A stretch of DNA of 64,000 bases, taken from NCBI RefSeq assembly GCF_024372725.1, contig NZ_VOUA01000008.1:1-64000 (forward strand), read 5' to 3'. The notes under the pieces are model-generated. The model saw nothing but the letters and a program-made list of their open reading frames with translations, made no database searches and had not been told where the DNA came from. Positions 52,111 to 60,384 of this stretch are shown one piece after another; the stretch's first letter is position 1; each line of letters begins with the position of its first letter. The position numbers and the translations under genes were made by a program. The stretch comes from Methanosarcina sp. KYL-1. GTDB taxonomy: Archaea; Halobacteriota; Methanosarcinia; Methanosarcinales; Methanosarcinaceae.

Positions 52111-52274
52111 ACAGGGTCTGGTGCTTCAGGTTTGAAGCAACCTATAGAAGGATTTTTTTTATATAAAGTTTTTGCTGTGAAAGACAGGAAACTCTTCTTT
52201 GGAAAAGGGAGTTACCTGCTTTCCGGCATTCAAGGGGGGTAAAAACCCGGGTTTGGACCGGGTTCCGGAGGGTT

Positions 52275-53063
52275 TCAGAGGGTTTTGAGCTTTTCAAGGG
52301 CAAGTTTTGCGGCCTTTTCCCCGGAAAGGAGCATGCCTCCGAAGACCGGGCCCATACGCGGGGCGCGAGTTGCGGCATTTGCGGCCATGCCGGCAACGAT
52401 CAGGCCGGGGTAGATCTCCTGGGTGGCGTCCACAGCCAGGCGCTCGCCAATTTCGGACCACATGGGCTTTTCCCCGAGCATCCCGAGTTCCCCGATCTTT
52501 GAGTTGGGGATTTTCCGGAGGATCGTGTTGCAGACCACGGCGTCGTGCCCTGTCCCGTCGATCACGAGTTTTGTGCGGATCATAAGGGGGTCCACGTGGA
52601 GGCGCTGGGTGGTTACAGGCCCCCAGTTAATGACGATGCCCGTGACCCTGTCGTCTTCCCGGATCATGACATCTTCGAAACTGACAAGGTTAAAGACCTC
52701 GGCCCCTGCGGAAGTGGCGCCCGCAATCAGCTTTCCCACGGATTCCACGGAGTTTGCCACGTAATACCCGGGCTGGTACTCCTTATACCTGATCCCGAAA
52801 TCGTCCAGGATGCGGCAGGCCTCTTCCTGCACAACTATGCGGGGGAACATCATCCCGCCGGCCCACATGCCGCCCCCGAGGGAGAGCTTCTGCTCATATA
52901 GGGCGACCTTTACCCCGGCCTCAGCCAGGTACTTTGCAGCCACAAGGTTTGCAGGGCCTCCCCCGATAAGGGCCACGTCGATGTCCGTGTATTCAAGGAA
53001 AGTTTTAGAGTACTCTTCAAAAATTGCCCGTGTGATTATGACTTCATCAAGTTCCATTTTCAT
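52275..53063 (-). CDS. thi4: Thi4 thiazole synthase
   Basis: Makes the thiazole half of thiamine from NAD and glycine, with sulfide or an enzyme Cys as sulfur donor. The NAD/FAD fold starts VALIGGGPANLVAAKYLAEAG, followed by GGGMWAGGMMFPRI, DGTGHDAVVCN and the end GMAANAATRAPRMGPVFGGMLLSG. 262 residues, normal for archaea. Cys178 lies where the yeast suicide enzyme has Cys205 and M. jannaschii has His176, judged by position without an alignment. Ribulose-1,5-bisphosphate-forming relatives share the fold. No TPP riboswitch seen upstream. Confidence 0.95.
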   Translation of the reverse strand: MKMELDEVIITRAIFEEYSKTFLEYTDIDVALIGGGPANLVAAKYLAEAGVKVALYEQKLSLGGGMWAGGMMFPRIVVQEEACRILDDFGIRYKEYQPGYYVANSVESVGKLIAGATSAGAEVFNLVSFEDVMIREDDRVTGIVINWGPVTTQRLHVDPLMIRTKLVIDGTGHDAVVCNTILRKIPNSKIGELGMLGEKPMWSEIGERLAVDATQEIYPGLIVAGMAANAATRAPRMGPVFGGMLLSGEKAAKLALEKLKTL

Positions 53064-53679
53064 CTCTCATCAGGAGTTATAGGGATAGGAAATTCAACAG
53101 TAAACAAACCCGGTTTTTGCAAAAGACAGACCCCGGTTTTGTAAACCTTTTTTCGTGAGAATTGGAATTCACATTTCCATAATAGGCATTGTTTTTAAAC
53201 TTATTGGAGTCTGCAGGGAGGGGGGCTCTAAGTTAGAGTGAATTAGCGGTTTCTAAAAACACTGTCCTTCTTTCTTTTTGCTGGGATTTTTTCCGGCGAG
53301 TGGTAGCTTTCGGTTTACGCGGCGAAAGGGGAAGGAAGAGTGGGGAAAAATGGCCCTGGATTTTTTGGATGGATTGAACTTAGGTTTGGGGTGATTTATT
53401 CTGTTTTGTGCTTTGAACTGTACCGAAACAACGTTTAACAGCCAGATTCCATGCCCGGCCACGCTCGACGAAGTCGAGCGGCCTGCCCTTAAAGTTAATG
53501 AATAAAAAGAAGAGAGTGGAAAGGGAACTAAATTTTTGTTATTATTTTGCTCTCAAAAAATCGTAGGGATTCAATTCCATTGTTAAGATATGTTCCACTT
53601 AGATCAAATAGTGATAGAGTAATCAAAATCAAAACACAAAAACGTTAATCATTAAATAGTTTAGAAACTCAAACTGTTG
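53064..53679. other. Intergenic region with palindrome and hairpin
   Basis: CTCTAA-G-TTAGAG (53226-53238) repeats the palindrome of 47645. A stem GCTCGAC-GAA-GTCGAGC (53464-53480) lies inside a wider GGCC...GGCC pairing, and could be a terminator. From 53500 the base composition turns AT-rich. No gene seen. Confidence 0.5.
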
Positions 53680-54660
53680 ATGGATCTAATGAATTATACT
53701 ACCTTATCATATTACCCAATCGAATCACCTGAAGAGTTTATTCAAAATTTAATTTTACCAATATTTCAAATAGTTGTAACTGGAGTTATTTCTCCAGTAT
53801 TTGTGTACGTTCTGAAAAGAATATTTGATGAAAAATGGGCAAACAAGACGGAATACATTTGGAAGGAAATAATTCAAAGAAATAGATCTGTAAAGAATTG
53901 TCAAAAGGATTTTAGAAATTTAGGTGCCAAAAATTTTTGGTGGTTCATGTATATTTATGCAGGATTCTTTGGAGGCCTAATTTTTTTGATGGCTATCTTA
54001 TTTTTGTCATTTTTTTTAGCTAAATATTTAAGCTCAATAGATTTGTTAGATACTTATTTTAATGAACATGACAAAGAACTTGAAAGTTTGTTTTCCCTCT
54101 GTTTCTCAACAATTACATGTGTGTCTTCACTTGTTTTTCTGTACACCTCAGAAAAGATACACAATTATGGAAAATCTATTAATGAAGAAAACTTATTTAG
54201 AAAATATAATAACTTTATAAACTATTCTCTGGCTAATGCTTTAGCTATTGCAGTTTACTCTCTATTTTTATATCCACTTCTATTCATCATTTTGAAAGAT
54301 GAGATCGTACATAATTATTTATTATTTAATGCTTGTCTATCCATTTTTTCAATAGCAATCCCTATTTTTTCATTGTATAATTTATATTTAAGTAAAAAAG
54401 CATACATTCAAAGAGTAAAGAGTTATTTGAATTTCAAATATCATAGAACCTTTCCATATATCTTAATCCGAACATCGGTAGGAGGTGAAGTAGAAGGGAG
54501 ATTGGCAGATGTATTCAGCTCTAAATACATTTTGCTAAGTACAGAAAAAAATACAGAAATAACATTACTGAGATCGATTGACGTATTAAAGGTAAACTAT
54601 GGGAAAATGGGAAGCCCATCAAAACAGAAGAAATTAATTGATTTTCCCGAAAAGGAATAA
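53680..54660 (+). CDS. AT-rich membrane protein of unknown function (326 aa)
   Basis: Five or six membrane segments: LPIFQIVVTGVISPVFVYVL, MYIYAGFFGGLIFLMAILFL, LCFSTITCVSSLVFLY, ALAIAVYSLFLYPLLFIIL and LSIFSIAIPIFSLY. The C-terminal ~90 residues are soluble and beta-rich (ILIRTSVGGEVEGRLADVFSSKYILLSTEK), which looks like a small cytosolic domain. No family recognised. Codon use is strikingly A/T-rich compared with the genes around it, a sign of recent transfer. TTG 53677 directly precedes ATG 53680. A weak stem-loop after the stop (54669-54688) may terminate it. It may belong to a defence or stress function, but nothing shows it. Confidence 0.82.
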   Translation: MDLMNYTTLSYYPIESPEEFIQNLILPIFQIVVTGVISPVFVYVLKRIFDEKWANKTEYIWKEIIQRNRSVKNCQKDFRNLGAKNFWWFMYIYAGFFGGLIFLMAILFLSFFLAKYLSSIDLLDTYFNEHDKELESLFSLCFSTITCVSSLVFLYTSEKIHNYGKSINEENLFRKYNNFINYSLANALAIAVYSLFLYPLLFIILKDEIVHNYLLFNACLSIFSIAIPIFSLYNLYLSKKAYIQRVKSYLNFKYHRTFPYILIRTSVGGEVEGRLADVFSSKYILLSTEKNTEITLLRSIDVLKVNYGKMGSPSKQKKLIDFPEKE

Positions 54661-55006
54661 AAAATGCTGAAGTTTTAATAAACTTCATGCAGCTTTTTAA
54701 TTTTCCTTGTCAAAGTGAGCGGGCCTCACTTCGTTCGGAACAAGAACCACGGGAGACACCATTCCGGTTACATCGGAAACACTCACCAAACAATCGCTTG
54801 AAACCCCGCCAGAAACCCATCTACTTTCACAAAGCCTGCCATCCCATAGTCAAAAGGACTGAGCGATTCGACAGGGCGGGGACGAGGGGAGGAAGGGTTG
54901 AGAAAAGAGGGGGTCAAAGAATCTGTTTTTGCAGTAAAGTTAAGGTTGCTTTGGCAAAGTGAATGCAAGCGTCCCAAAACCGACAAAAAATAAAAAAGAA
55001 GAGATG
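54661..55006. other. Intergenic region after the AT-rich gene
   Basis: GAAGTTT-TAATA-AACTTC hairpin at 54669-54688. GC content returns to normal from 54715. No gene seen. Confidence 0.45.
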
Positions 55007-56377
55007 TTATAAATCACTAACTTCTTCAAGAAAAGCGGGCCGCTTCTTGAATTCGGATTTCAGGTCGGAAAAACGTTTTGTCCATCCTGCCTCATCATTT
55101 AAAACGTCAAGATAAATGTCTTTGACCTTTCCAAGGTACCTGGCTGCAATGCCGTAGGTCTTTCTGGTCCCGTTAGGTATGTTTCGATAGGCTTTTTGCC
55201 AGTAATATTCGAGGATTTTTTCCGGGAAATCTTTGTTCAGTTCATCTGCAAACTTATCGAAATTATCTTCAGTTGAATAACCGAACCTGCTTTTGGGAGG
55301 GTTTAGAATTGATTTGAGGACTGTATCTTTCATGCCCTTATCCAGGCATATCAGCAGATAATCGTGGAAGTCTTCTTCTTTGATCTTATCGAAGATTTCA
55401 GGCTCAACGGATTTCCAATCAGGCCCTTTGAAGAATCCTTTCAGCCTATTGTATTCGGCATAATATTTCTGTCTGGTAAACTCAAATGACTTTAAAAGAG
55501 CAGCTTTTGCACTCTCGTAGTCTCCTTTCGACCTATAATATTCGAACAACCTGTCCAGCATATTCTTCTCTTCGGTACTGCGAGATAATGCTGTCTGAAC
55601 AAGCCGCTCCAGGTTAGCGGTATCCCCTTTTTTGGAGAAGTGCTCCCATAAAAATTCAAACAACTCAGTAAGCCTGCCTTCCCCCTTTAAGATCCCTTCT
55701 TCTGCTGTTTCCAGAGCTTTTTCCAGATTTCCCTTCTCAGAATAGAATTTAACCAGGTCCCAGTAATCCATTCCATAACTAAGGATTTGCATGCGCTCCT
55801 GCAGGTAAGCTTCGTCGTCATGGAGGTATTCTTTCTGGATTCTCATTATCCTTTCTTTCCGCCACTTGGAAGGATGTTCATCAAGTTTTTTCACAAGATA
55901 TTCCCATTCTTCCTTTGTCTTGCAAATCTCGAAAAAAATCTCCATCAGGCCATCTTCAAAACCGGAATTGTGGACGTTATACTCCTCAAAGGCTTCGTCT
56001 AAAAATTCAAGCTTTGAGGAAGTTGACAGTTCTCCTTCCGTAATAAGTTTTAAAATCTGGTCAAGGTACTCGTATGCTTCTTCCTCATCTTCTTCAGGCC
56101 CACCGCCAAGCCTGTTAAACTCTGAGATTATATCCCTGGCATCTTCCCAGTATTCAAACAATAGCCCATCATTTATGGAGACTATATCGTCACATGTTAT
56201 GGTTTCCGGCATTGAACTCTGTTTTTCTTTGAACCATTCCAGAACCAGCTGGTGTAATTCGGGTTTTTTAACCAGCAGGGTGCTTACCAGATCGTAAAAG
56301 TCTGAGGTATTCAGAGACCGCAGGCGTTCATGTAATGAAAAAATTTCAGGTTGTGTATGGTTTTCTTCTGCCATCAT
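55007..56377 (-). CDS. Helical-repeat protein related to SWIM zinc-finger proteins
   Basis: 456 residues, nearly all helical, with TPR-like pairs (DLVKFYSEKGNLEKALETAEEGI, FEYYRSKGDYESAKAALLKSFEF). The last part (YRNIPNGTRKTYGIAARYLGKVKDIYLDVLND...WTKRFSDLKSEFKKRPAFLEEV) is the pattern seen at the end of SWIM zinc-finger proteins. The SWIM C-x-C...C-x-H site itself is absent, so this is either a degenerate or a SWIM-less version. Acidic. Monocistronic. The role is unknown; SWIM relatives contact DNA or protein partners. Confidence 0.8.
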   Translation of the reverse strand: MMAEENHTQPEIFSLHERLRSLNTSDFYDLVSTLLVKKPELHQLVLEWFKEKQSSMPETITCDDIVSINDGLLFEYWEDARDIISEFNRLGGGPEEDEEEAYEYLDQILKLITEGELSTSSKLEFLDEAFEEYNVHNSGFEDGLMEIFFEICKTKEEWEYLVKKLDEHPSKWRKERIMRIQKEYLHDDEAYLQERMQILSYGMDYWDLVKFYSEKGNLEKALETAEEGILKGEGRLTELFEFLWEHFSKKGDTANLERLVQTALSRSTEEKNMLDRLFEYYRSKGDYESAKAALLKSFEFTRQKYYAEYNRLKGFFKGPDWKSVEPEIFDKIKEEDFHDYLLICLDKGMKDTVLKSILNPPKSRFGYSTEDNFDKFADELNKDFPEKILEYYWQKAYRNIPNGTRKTYGIAARYLGKVKDIYLDVLNDEAGWTKRFSDLKSEFKKRPAFLEEVSDL

Positions 56378-56665
56378 TTTACCGCCTTTCTTACTATGGT
56401 ACTAAATTGCTACATTAAACTTGAATTGATTATTTATGATGATTGAAACTGCATTATAATATCTTATAGAAACTTAAACAAGTTTGCACAGTTGGCCCAA
56501 TTAAGGAGGTGACCCAATTAAGGACCTGACCCTGTCGGAGGTGGCCCAATTTAGGGGTGATTCGATTCAGTATTTGAATTCAGGAAATCAGATTCCTATA
56601 TATATATAACCAGCTTGAATGACCACATTGATTAACAATAAATACCCGAATTCGGGGGGAAAAGA
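56378..56665. repeat. Upstream region of the molbindin gene
   Basis: GACCCAATTAAGGA-type units repeat three times at 56490-56560. TATATATATAACC at about 56597 is a likely TATA box for the molbindin gene. Confidence 0.55.
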
Positions 56666-56875
56666 ATGAAAATAAGTGCAAGAAACGTCATGAAAGGAAA
56701 GGTAAAAAGCATAACCCACGGTGCGGTTAACTCGGAAATCATAGTTGAACTACCCGGCGGTGCAGAGATCGTATCCATAATAACGAAAAGTTCGGCTGAA
56801 CACCTGAACTTGAAAGAGGGACACGAAGTATATGCGGTTATCAAGGCCACGAATGTGATGCTGGCCACAGATTAA
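56666..56875 (+). CDS. mop: Molbindin (Mop/TOBE domain protein)
   Basis: A 69-residue single Mop domain: MKISARNVMKGKVKSITHGAVNSEIIVEL, then ITKSSAEHLNLKEGHEVYAVIKATNVML. It binds molybdate or tungstate as an oligomer, acting as a store or supply for molybdopterin enzymes such as formylmethanofuran dehydrogenase. Start ATG with GGGGGGAAA 5 nt upstream. It stands alone, without ModABC transporter genes nearby. Confidence 0.93.
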   Translation: MKISARNVMKGKVKSITHGAVNSEIIVELPGGAEIVSIITKSSAEHLNLKEGHEVYAVIKATNVMLATD

Positions 56876-57032
56876 CCGGCCAACTAATTTTTTTTGTAAA
56901 AGCAAAACCAGGCAATAACATTTTCCGGCCAAAACCCTGCATAATTCCCTCACCCTGAGAAACTCCACGTCAAACGGAAACTCCGTAATTCTTAATTTTT
57001 GTCCTTTTTTATATTATCTAATTTGAACCAGA

Positions 57033-57137
57033 CATGTACTGAGGAGGTATGTACTGAGGAAGCATGAACTGAGGAGGCATGTACTGAGGAGGCACTTACT
57101 GAGGAGGCACTTACTGAGGAAGCATGTACCGGGGTAT
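57033..57137 (+). repeat. 15-bp tandem repeat upstream of the TIR gene
   Basis: Seven units of CATGTACTGAGGAGG with variants. Four units contain ATG-(TAC/AAC)-TGA, a two-codon frame next to GGAGG-like sequence. It lies before the proline-rich micro-ORF. Confidence 0.9.
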
Positions 57138-57191
57138 ACTTTTATGTAGAAGAAATTTATAATTTATTAATGAAATAAGGGGGGGAATTGT

Positions 57192-57329
57192 TTGCAAAAG
57201 GATGAAAGAAAACCATCTTTTCAGCCGGAACCGATACCATCACCTGAACCTGGACCAGTTCCGTCTCCGGAGCCAGTACCGCACCCTGAGCCTACCGGAG
57301 AACCGGGAGACAAGAAGAAGAAAAATTAA
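57192..57329 (+). CDS. Proline-rich micro-protein (45 aa)
   Basis: TTG start with AAGGGGGGGA 6 nt upstream, then QKDERKPSFQPEPIPSPEPG followed by further PxPEP repeats and a GDKKKKN end. The Pro-Glu repeat would form an extended rod. It lies 78 nt before the TIR gene, so the two may share one transcript. No homologue recognised; the good ribosome site and intact frame argue that it is real. Confidence 0.6.
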   Translation: MQKDERKPSFQPEPIPSPEPGPVPSPEPVPHPEPTGEPGDKKKKN

Positions 57330-57407
57330 CTGCAGGCCGTATGCCGCTTTTCTGGCGGACACACGCCAGTGAAGCTTGCAACCGAACCCGGCGAGAGTTC
57401 AAAAACC

Positions 57408-57968
57408 ATGATCACCAGAGTCTACATCTCCCACTGTGAGCAGGACGAGCTCCTGGCTCAGGAAACGGCCCGGGCCCTCTGGGCTGTAGAGCTTGAGAGC
57501 TTTTCTTCCCTGTACAGGAAAGCCTGGGCCCTTTCCAGGGCAGAGAGGATACGCTTCGGGGTCCGGCAGTCGGACTGCGTAATTGCAATCCTCACCCCGG
57601 AAGGGGCGGCATCTCCCGAGGTGAACCAGGAAATAGGGCTGGCCGTGGGGACCGACCAGCTCGTAATCCCGCTGGTAGAGAGCGGGGTTGAGCTGCCAGT
57701 CCTGATCCGGCACCTGCAGCCAATCAGTTTTTCCCCGCATACTTATGAAGACGCCCTGGGAAAGCTGATCCAGAACATAAGGGAAATCACCCGGCTGGAC
57801 TGGCTGAAGATAAAATGCCCCTACTGCGGGGAAGAAATGACCCAGTACATCTCGCCCCAGGAAGAAGTGGAAAAAGCCCTTCTCAAGGGGATGCATCTGG
57901 AGACCATGTGCAGCTACTGCCAGAGAGCCATTTTCCTGGACCCCAGGACTTTCAGGCCCTTGCTCTGA
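57408..57968 (+). CDS. TIR-domain protein with C-terminal zinc ribbon
   Basis: The TIR-like domain opens TRVYISHCEQDELLAQETARAL, continues FGVRQSDCVIAILTPEGAASPEVNQEIGLAV, where the Glu of NQE is the likely NADase residue, and ends QLVIPLVESG. The last 60 residues form a zinc ribbon: CPYC and CSYC. TIR proteins of this kind degrade NAD or make signalling nucleotides in anti-phage systems. Start ATG 57408; GTG 57369 is an upstream option. A micro-ORF lies ahead and a repeat-tailed protein 150 nt downstream, all on the same strand. Confidence 0.85.
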   Translation: MITRVYISHCEQDELLAQETARALWAVELESFSSLYRKAWALSRAERIRFGVRQSDCVIAILTPEGAASPEVNQEIGLAVGTDQLVIPLVESGVELPVLIRHLQPISFSPHTYEDALGKLIQNIREITRLDWLKIKCPYCGEEMTQYISPQEEVEKALLKGMHLETMCSYCQRAIFLDPRTFRPLL

Positions 57969-58085
57969 ACCCGCTCTGAACCCGCTCTGAACCCGCTCTG
58001 AACCCGCTTTGAACTCACTATGAGCTGCTCTGAACTCACTATGAGCTGCTCTGAACTTGTTACAACCTTACTCTGACCTTACTTT
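57963..58085 (+). repeat. 11-bp and related repeats after the TIR gene
   Basis: CTCTGAACCCG repeats four to five times, then CACTATGAGCTGCTCTGAACT twice and CCTTACT(C/T)TGA twice. Confidence 0.85.
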
Positions 58086-58116
58086 GACAATCTGTTAACA
58101 GAAGGAGGCCAAAAAG

Positions 58117-58533
58117 ATGGAAGCTAAATTGAATCAACCTAAGGCGAATCAACATAAAGTGAGTCAACATAAGGTAAACCAGCCTGAAGCGGATCAACAT
58201 AAAGTGAGTCAACACAAAGTAAACCAGCCTGAAACGAGTCAACCAGAAATTCGCGAGTACGAAGTCAAAGGGATGAAGGAACTCTCCCAAATGGAAAAGA
58301 AGCATCTGGTTAAGCAGCTCGTTCGCGACAGGATTGAGAACCCTGAGTCCGGACCATGGGAAATCACCGATGTCCGGAGGGGAGACTGGGAAGCTATAGG
58401 GGATGCTCTAATTCAGCCCGTGGAAATTGACCTGAACGATAAGGGCAAGGACGCTCCCGTAAGGGTGTGGTTTGACATCACGCAAGTAGAAAGGCAGATC
58501 GAAGCAGGGACGATAGAATCTTCGCAAAGATGA
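58117..58533 (+). CDS. Repeat-tailed protein of unknown function (138 aa)
   Basis: GAAGGAGG 10 nt before ATG is a strong ribosome site. Residues 4-45 are low complexity, with QHKVSQHKVNQPEA repeats encoded by a 15-bp unit. The rest is a compact charged domain: KELSQMEKKHLVKQLVRDRIENPESGPWEITDVRRGDWEAIGDALI, then VRVWFDITQVERQIEAG. No family recognised. The stop TGA lies at the junction with an IS1 remnant, so the native C-terminus may be lost. It follows the TIR gene on the same strand. Confidence 0.7.
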   Translation: MEAKLNQPKANQHKVSQHKVNQPEADQHKVSQHKVNQPETSQPEIREYEVKGMKELSQMEKKHLVKQLVRDRIENPESGPWEITDVRRGDWEAIGDALIQPVEIDLNDKGKDAPVRVWFDITQVERQIEAGTIESSQR

Positions 58534-59146
58534 GATCCAGGTTAATAATTGATTTTATCATAGGTCCAAGAAAACAGTACGTTGCGGATGAATTAGTGAA
58601 GTTAACAGCTGATCGTCTTTCCGAAAATATACCTGTTTACGTCACAGATGGACTGGATTTTTACAGAGCAGCTCTTTTGAATCAATATGGGGAACGGATC
58701 GAGTATCCAAAAACAGGGAAAAGAGGTAGACCAAAGAACCCAAAGATTGTTCCCCCTGATGATTTGAAATACGCACAGGTAGTCAAAAAGAGAAAGGGGG
58801 GAAGCTCCAGAAGGTTACGAAAAAGGTCATATTTGGAGAAAACATCGAACAAAGTGAGATCTCAACAAACTTAATTGAAAGACAAAACCTGACCTTCAGG
58901 CAGGACAACAATAGAGTTTCAAGAAAAACAATAGGATTTTCTAAAGTGACAAAATGGTTAGTAAATCAAATGAAGCTCTACTGTGCCCACTTTAACTTCT
59001 GTAGAGAGCATGGTGGATTGAAGTACAAAGATGAAAGAGGCGTTAAATGTAGAAATACACCTGCAAGAGAATCAGGGATAACCGATTCAAAGTGGACACT
59101 ACGAGACCTTCTAACATTTAAGGGTTTCAAAACACCAATCATATAA
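58534..59146 (+). pseudogene. IS1-family transposase remnant with frameshift
   Basis: Read in order it matches the C-terminal two-thirds of archaeal IS1-family transposases: RSRLIIDFIIGPRKQYVADE, VYVTDGLDFYRAAL, GKRGRPKNPKIVPP, then after a frame change VIFGENIEQSEISTNLIERQ, NNRVSRKTIGFSK and CAHFNFCREHGGLKY. The break is at a G6 tract (58796-58801), one G short of the functional frame. The 5' part, including the zinc finger and first catalytic Asp, is gone. Confidence 0.9.
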
Positions 59147-59188
59147 CAATGGACGAACTACGCTGTGCCTTAAGTTTATTTTCTTCTT

Positions 59189-59848
59189 TCAGGCATATCT
59201 CCAGGCTTCGTGGATGTGCATCGCGTCCATCCCCAGGCTCCGGGGCGGGAATATGTCGTTTTCCGGGGTGTCTCCGATGGAAAGCACTTCCCAGGGCTCA
59301 AGCCCCATGCGGTCAAGTGCCATCCTGAAGAGCCGTGTATCCGGTTTCTTGATCCCGTGGTCCGAAGACATTATCACGAAGTTGAAGCGGTCATATAAGC
59401 CTAAGAAACGCAGTTCCTGTTCGGTAAAGACCCTCTGGGCGTTTGAGACGATGCACTTGGGTATGTCCCTGTATTTTTCAAGCAGGCGCAGGCTCTGTGG
59501 GTAGGCTTCCAGCCTCCTTAAGGAGGCAATCCGGAACATTTTTGCGGCTTCGATGCCCAGTCCTGAGGGGTCGATTTCTCGAAAGGCATTTTCGGCACAG
59601 ATCTCGGCAAAGATCTCTTCTATACGGATGTCGGGGTGCTGCTGGCCGGAGCTTTCCAGCCTGCCTACGACCTTCCACTTGTATTCTTCCCTGAGCCTGG
59701 CAGGGTCGATCCTAACACCCTGGTAGAGCAGCCACTGGCTGACCCGCTCATTCGTTTCCCGGCTTTTTTCGTCGGTCTTAATATCAATAAGGGTTTTGTA
59801 ACAGTCAAAGACTAAGCCTTTTATCTTTCCGTTTTGGAGCATATGCAA
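59189..59848 (-). CDS. HAD-family hydrolase (haloacid-dehalogenase type)
   Basis: 219 residues. Motif I is VFDCYKTLID, with DxY as in haloacid dehalogenases and not the DxD of most HAD phosphatases; motif II is IVSNAQ, motif III the Lys in HGIKKPD, motif IV SIGDTPENDI. A helical cap occupies residues ~25-115. It is nearly co-linear with the HAD protein at 60385, so the two arose by duplication. Substrate unknown; a phosphorylated metabolite is likely in spite of the DxY motif. Confidence 0.9.
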   Translation of the reverse strand: MHMLQNGKIKGLVFDCYKTLIDIKTDEKSRETNERVSQWLLYQGVRIDPARLREEYKWKVVGRLESSGQQHPDIRIEEIFAEICAENAFREIDPSGLGIEAAKMFRIASLRRLEAYPQSLRLLEKYRDIPKCIVSNAQRVFTEQELRFLGLYDRFNFVIMSSDHGIKKPDTRLFRMALDRMGLEPWEVLSIGDTPENDIFPPRSLGMDAMHIHEAWRYA

Positions 59849-60384
59849 CCCTCCATGATTTTCCCATAAGGGTATTTAGGATTGAATTCCTCTATACTAT
59901 TCTCTTCTAATATAGGATTAGATCGTTATTATATATATTTTATGTACATATCTATATAGTATATCCATAGTAATATATAGTTCATTTCTATATGGCATTA
60001 TTTTCACTCATAACTTCAGGGGACTATTTTTCCCCTGAGAGGGCTGCAGGGTTCTGAAATGGGAGGTCTCGGGAGACGCCGGGGCTGAGCCGTAAGGGCG
60101 GCAGATGGAGTTAAACATAAAACGTTATCTTCATGCCGGGTTCGGGGGGAGACATACCGTTATAGTATATGGGGTTCAGAACCTGAAAATATCAAACCAT
60201 TTTAAAAAGATTTCGGAATTATAATAAAAAAATTTAAAATGAATTTCTATGAAATATCAGAAACAAAAAGCAGAGTAAGCATCAAAGCAGTACAGGCGTT
60301 TTATCCAAAGCTACACATAATGAAAAATAAGTTGAGAAACAAGAAAAAGAAGATAAGAGGACTTAAATTCAAACAGGACTTAAC
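59849..60384. other. Intergenic region with GC-rich structured block
   Basis: 59900-60005 is very AT-rich with TATATAGT-like repeats. 60016-60110 is GC-rich and has nested stems (AGGGG/CCCCT, GTCTC-GG-GAGAC, GCCGGGGCT with GGGCGGC). It may be a structured RNA or mRNA leader of the 59189 gene. The rest is AT-rich with no gene. Confidence 0.45.

Noticed and set aside
53064-53250. TPP riboswitch upstream of thi4
   Set aside because: Neither the CTGAGA nor the ACCTGA-type conserved segments were found on the minus strand.
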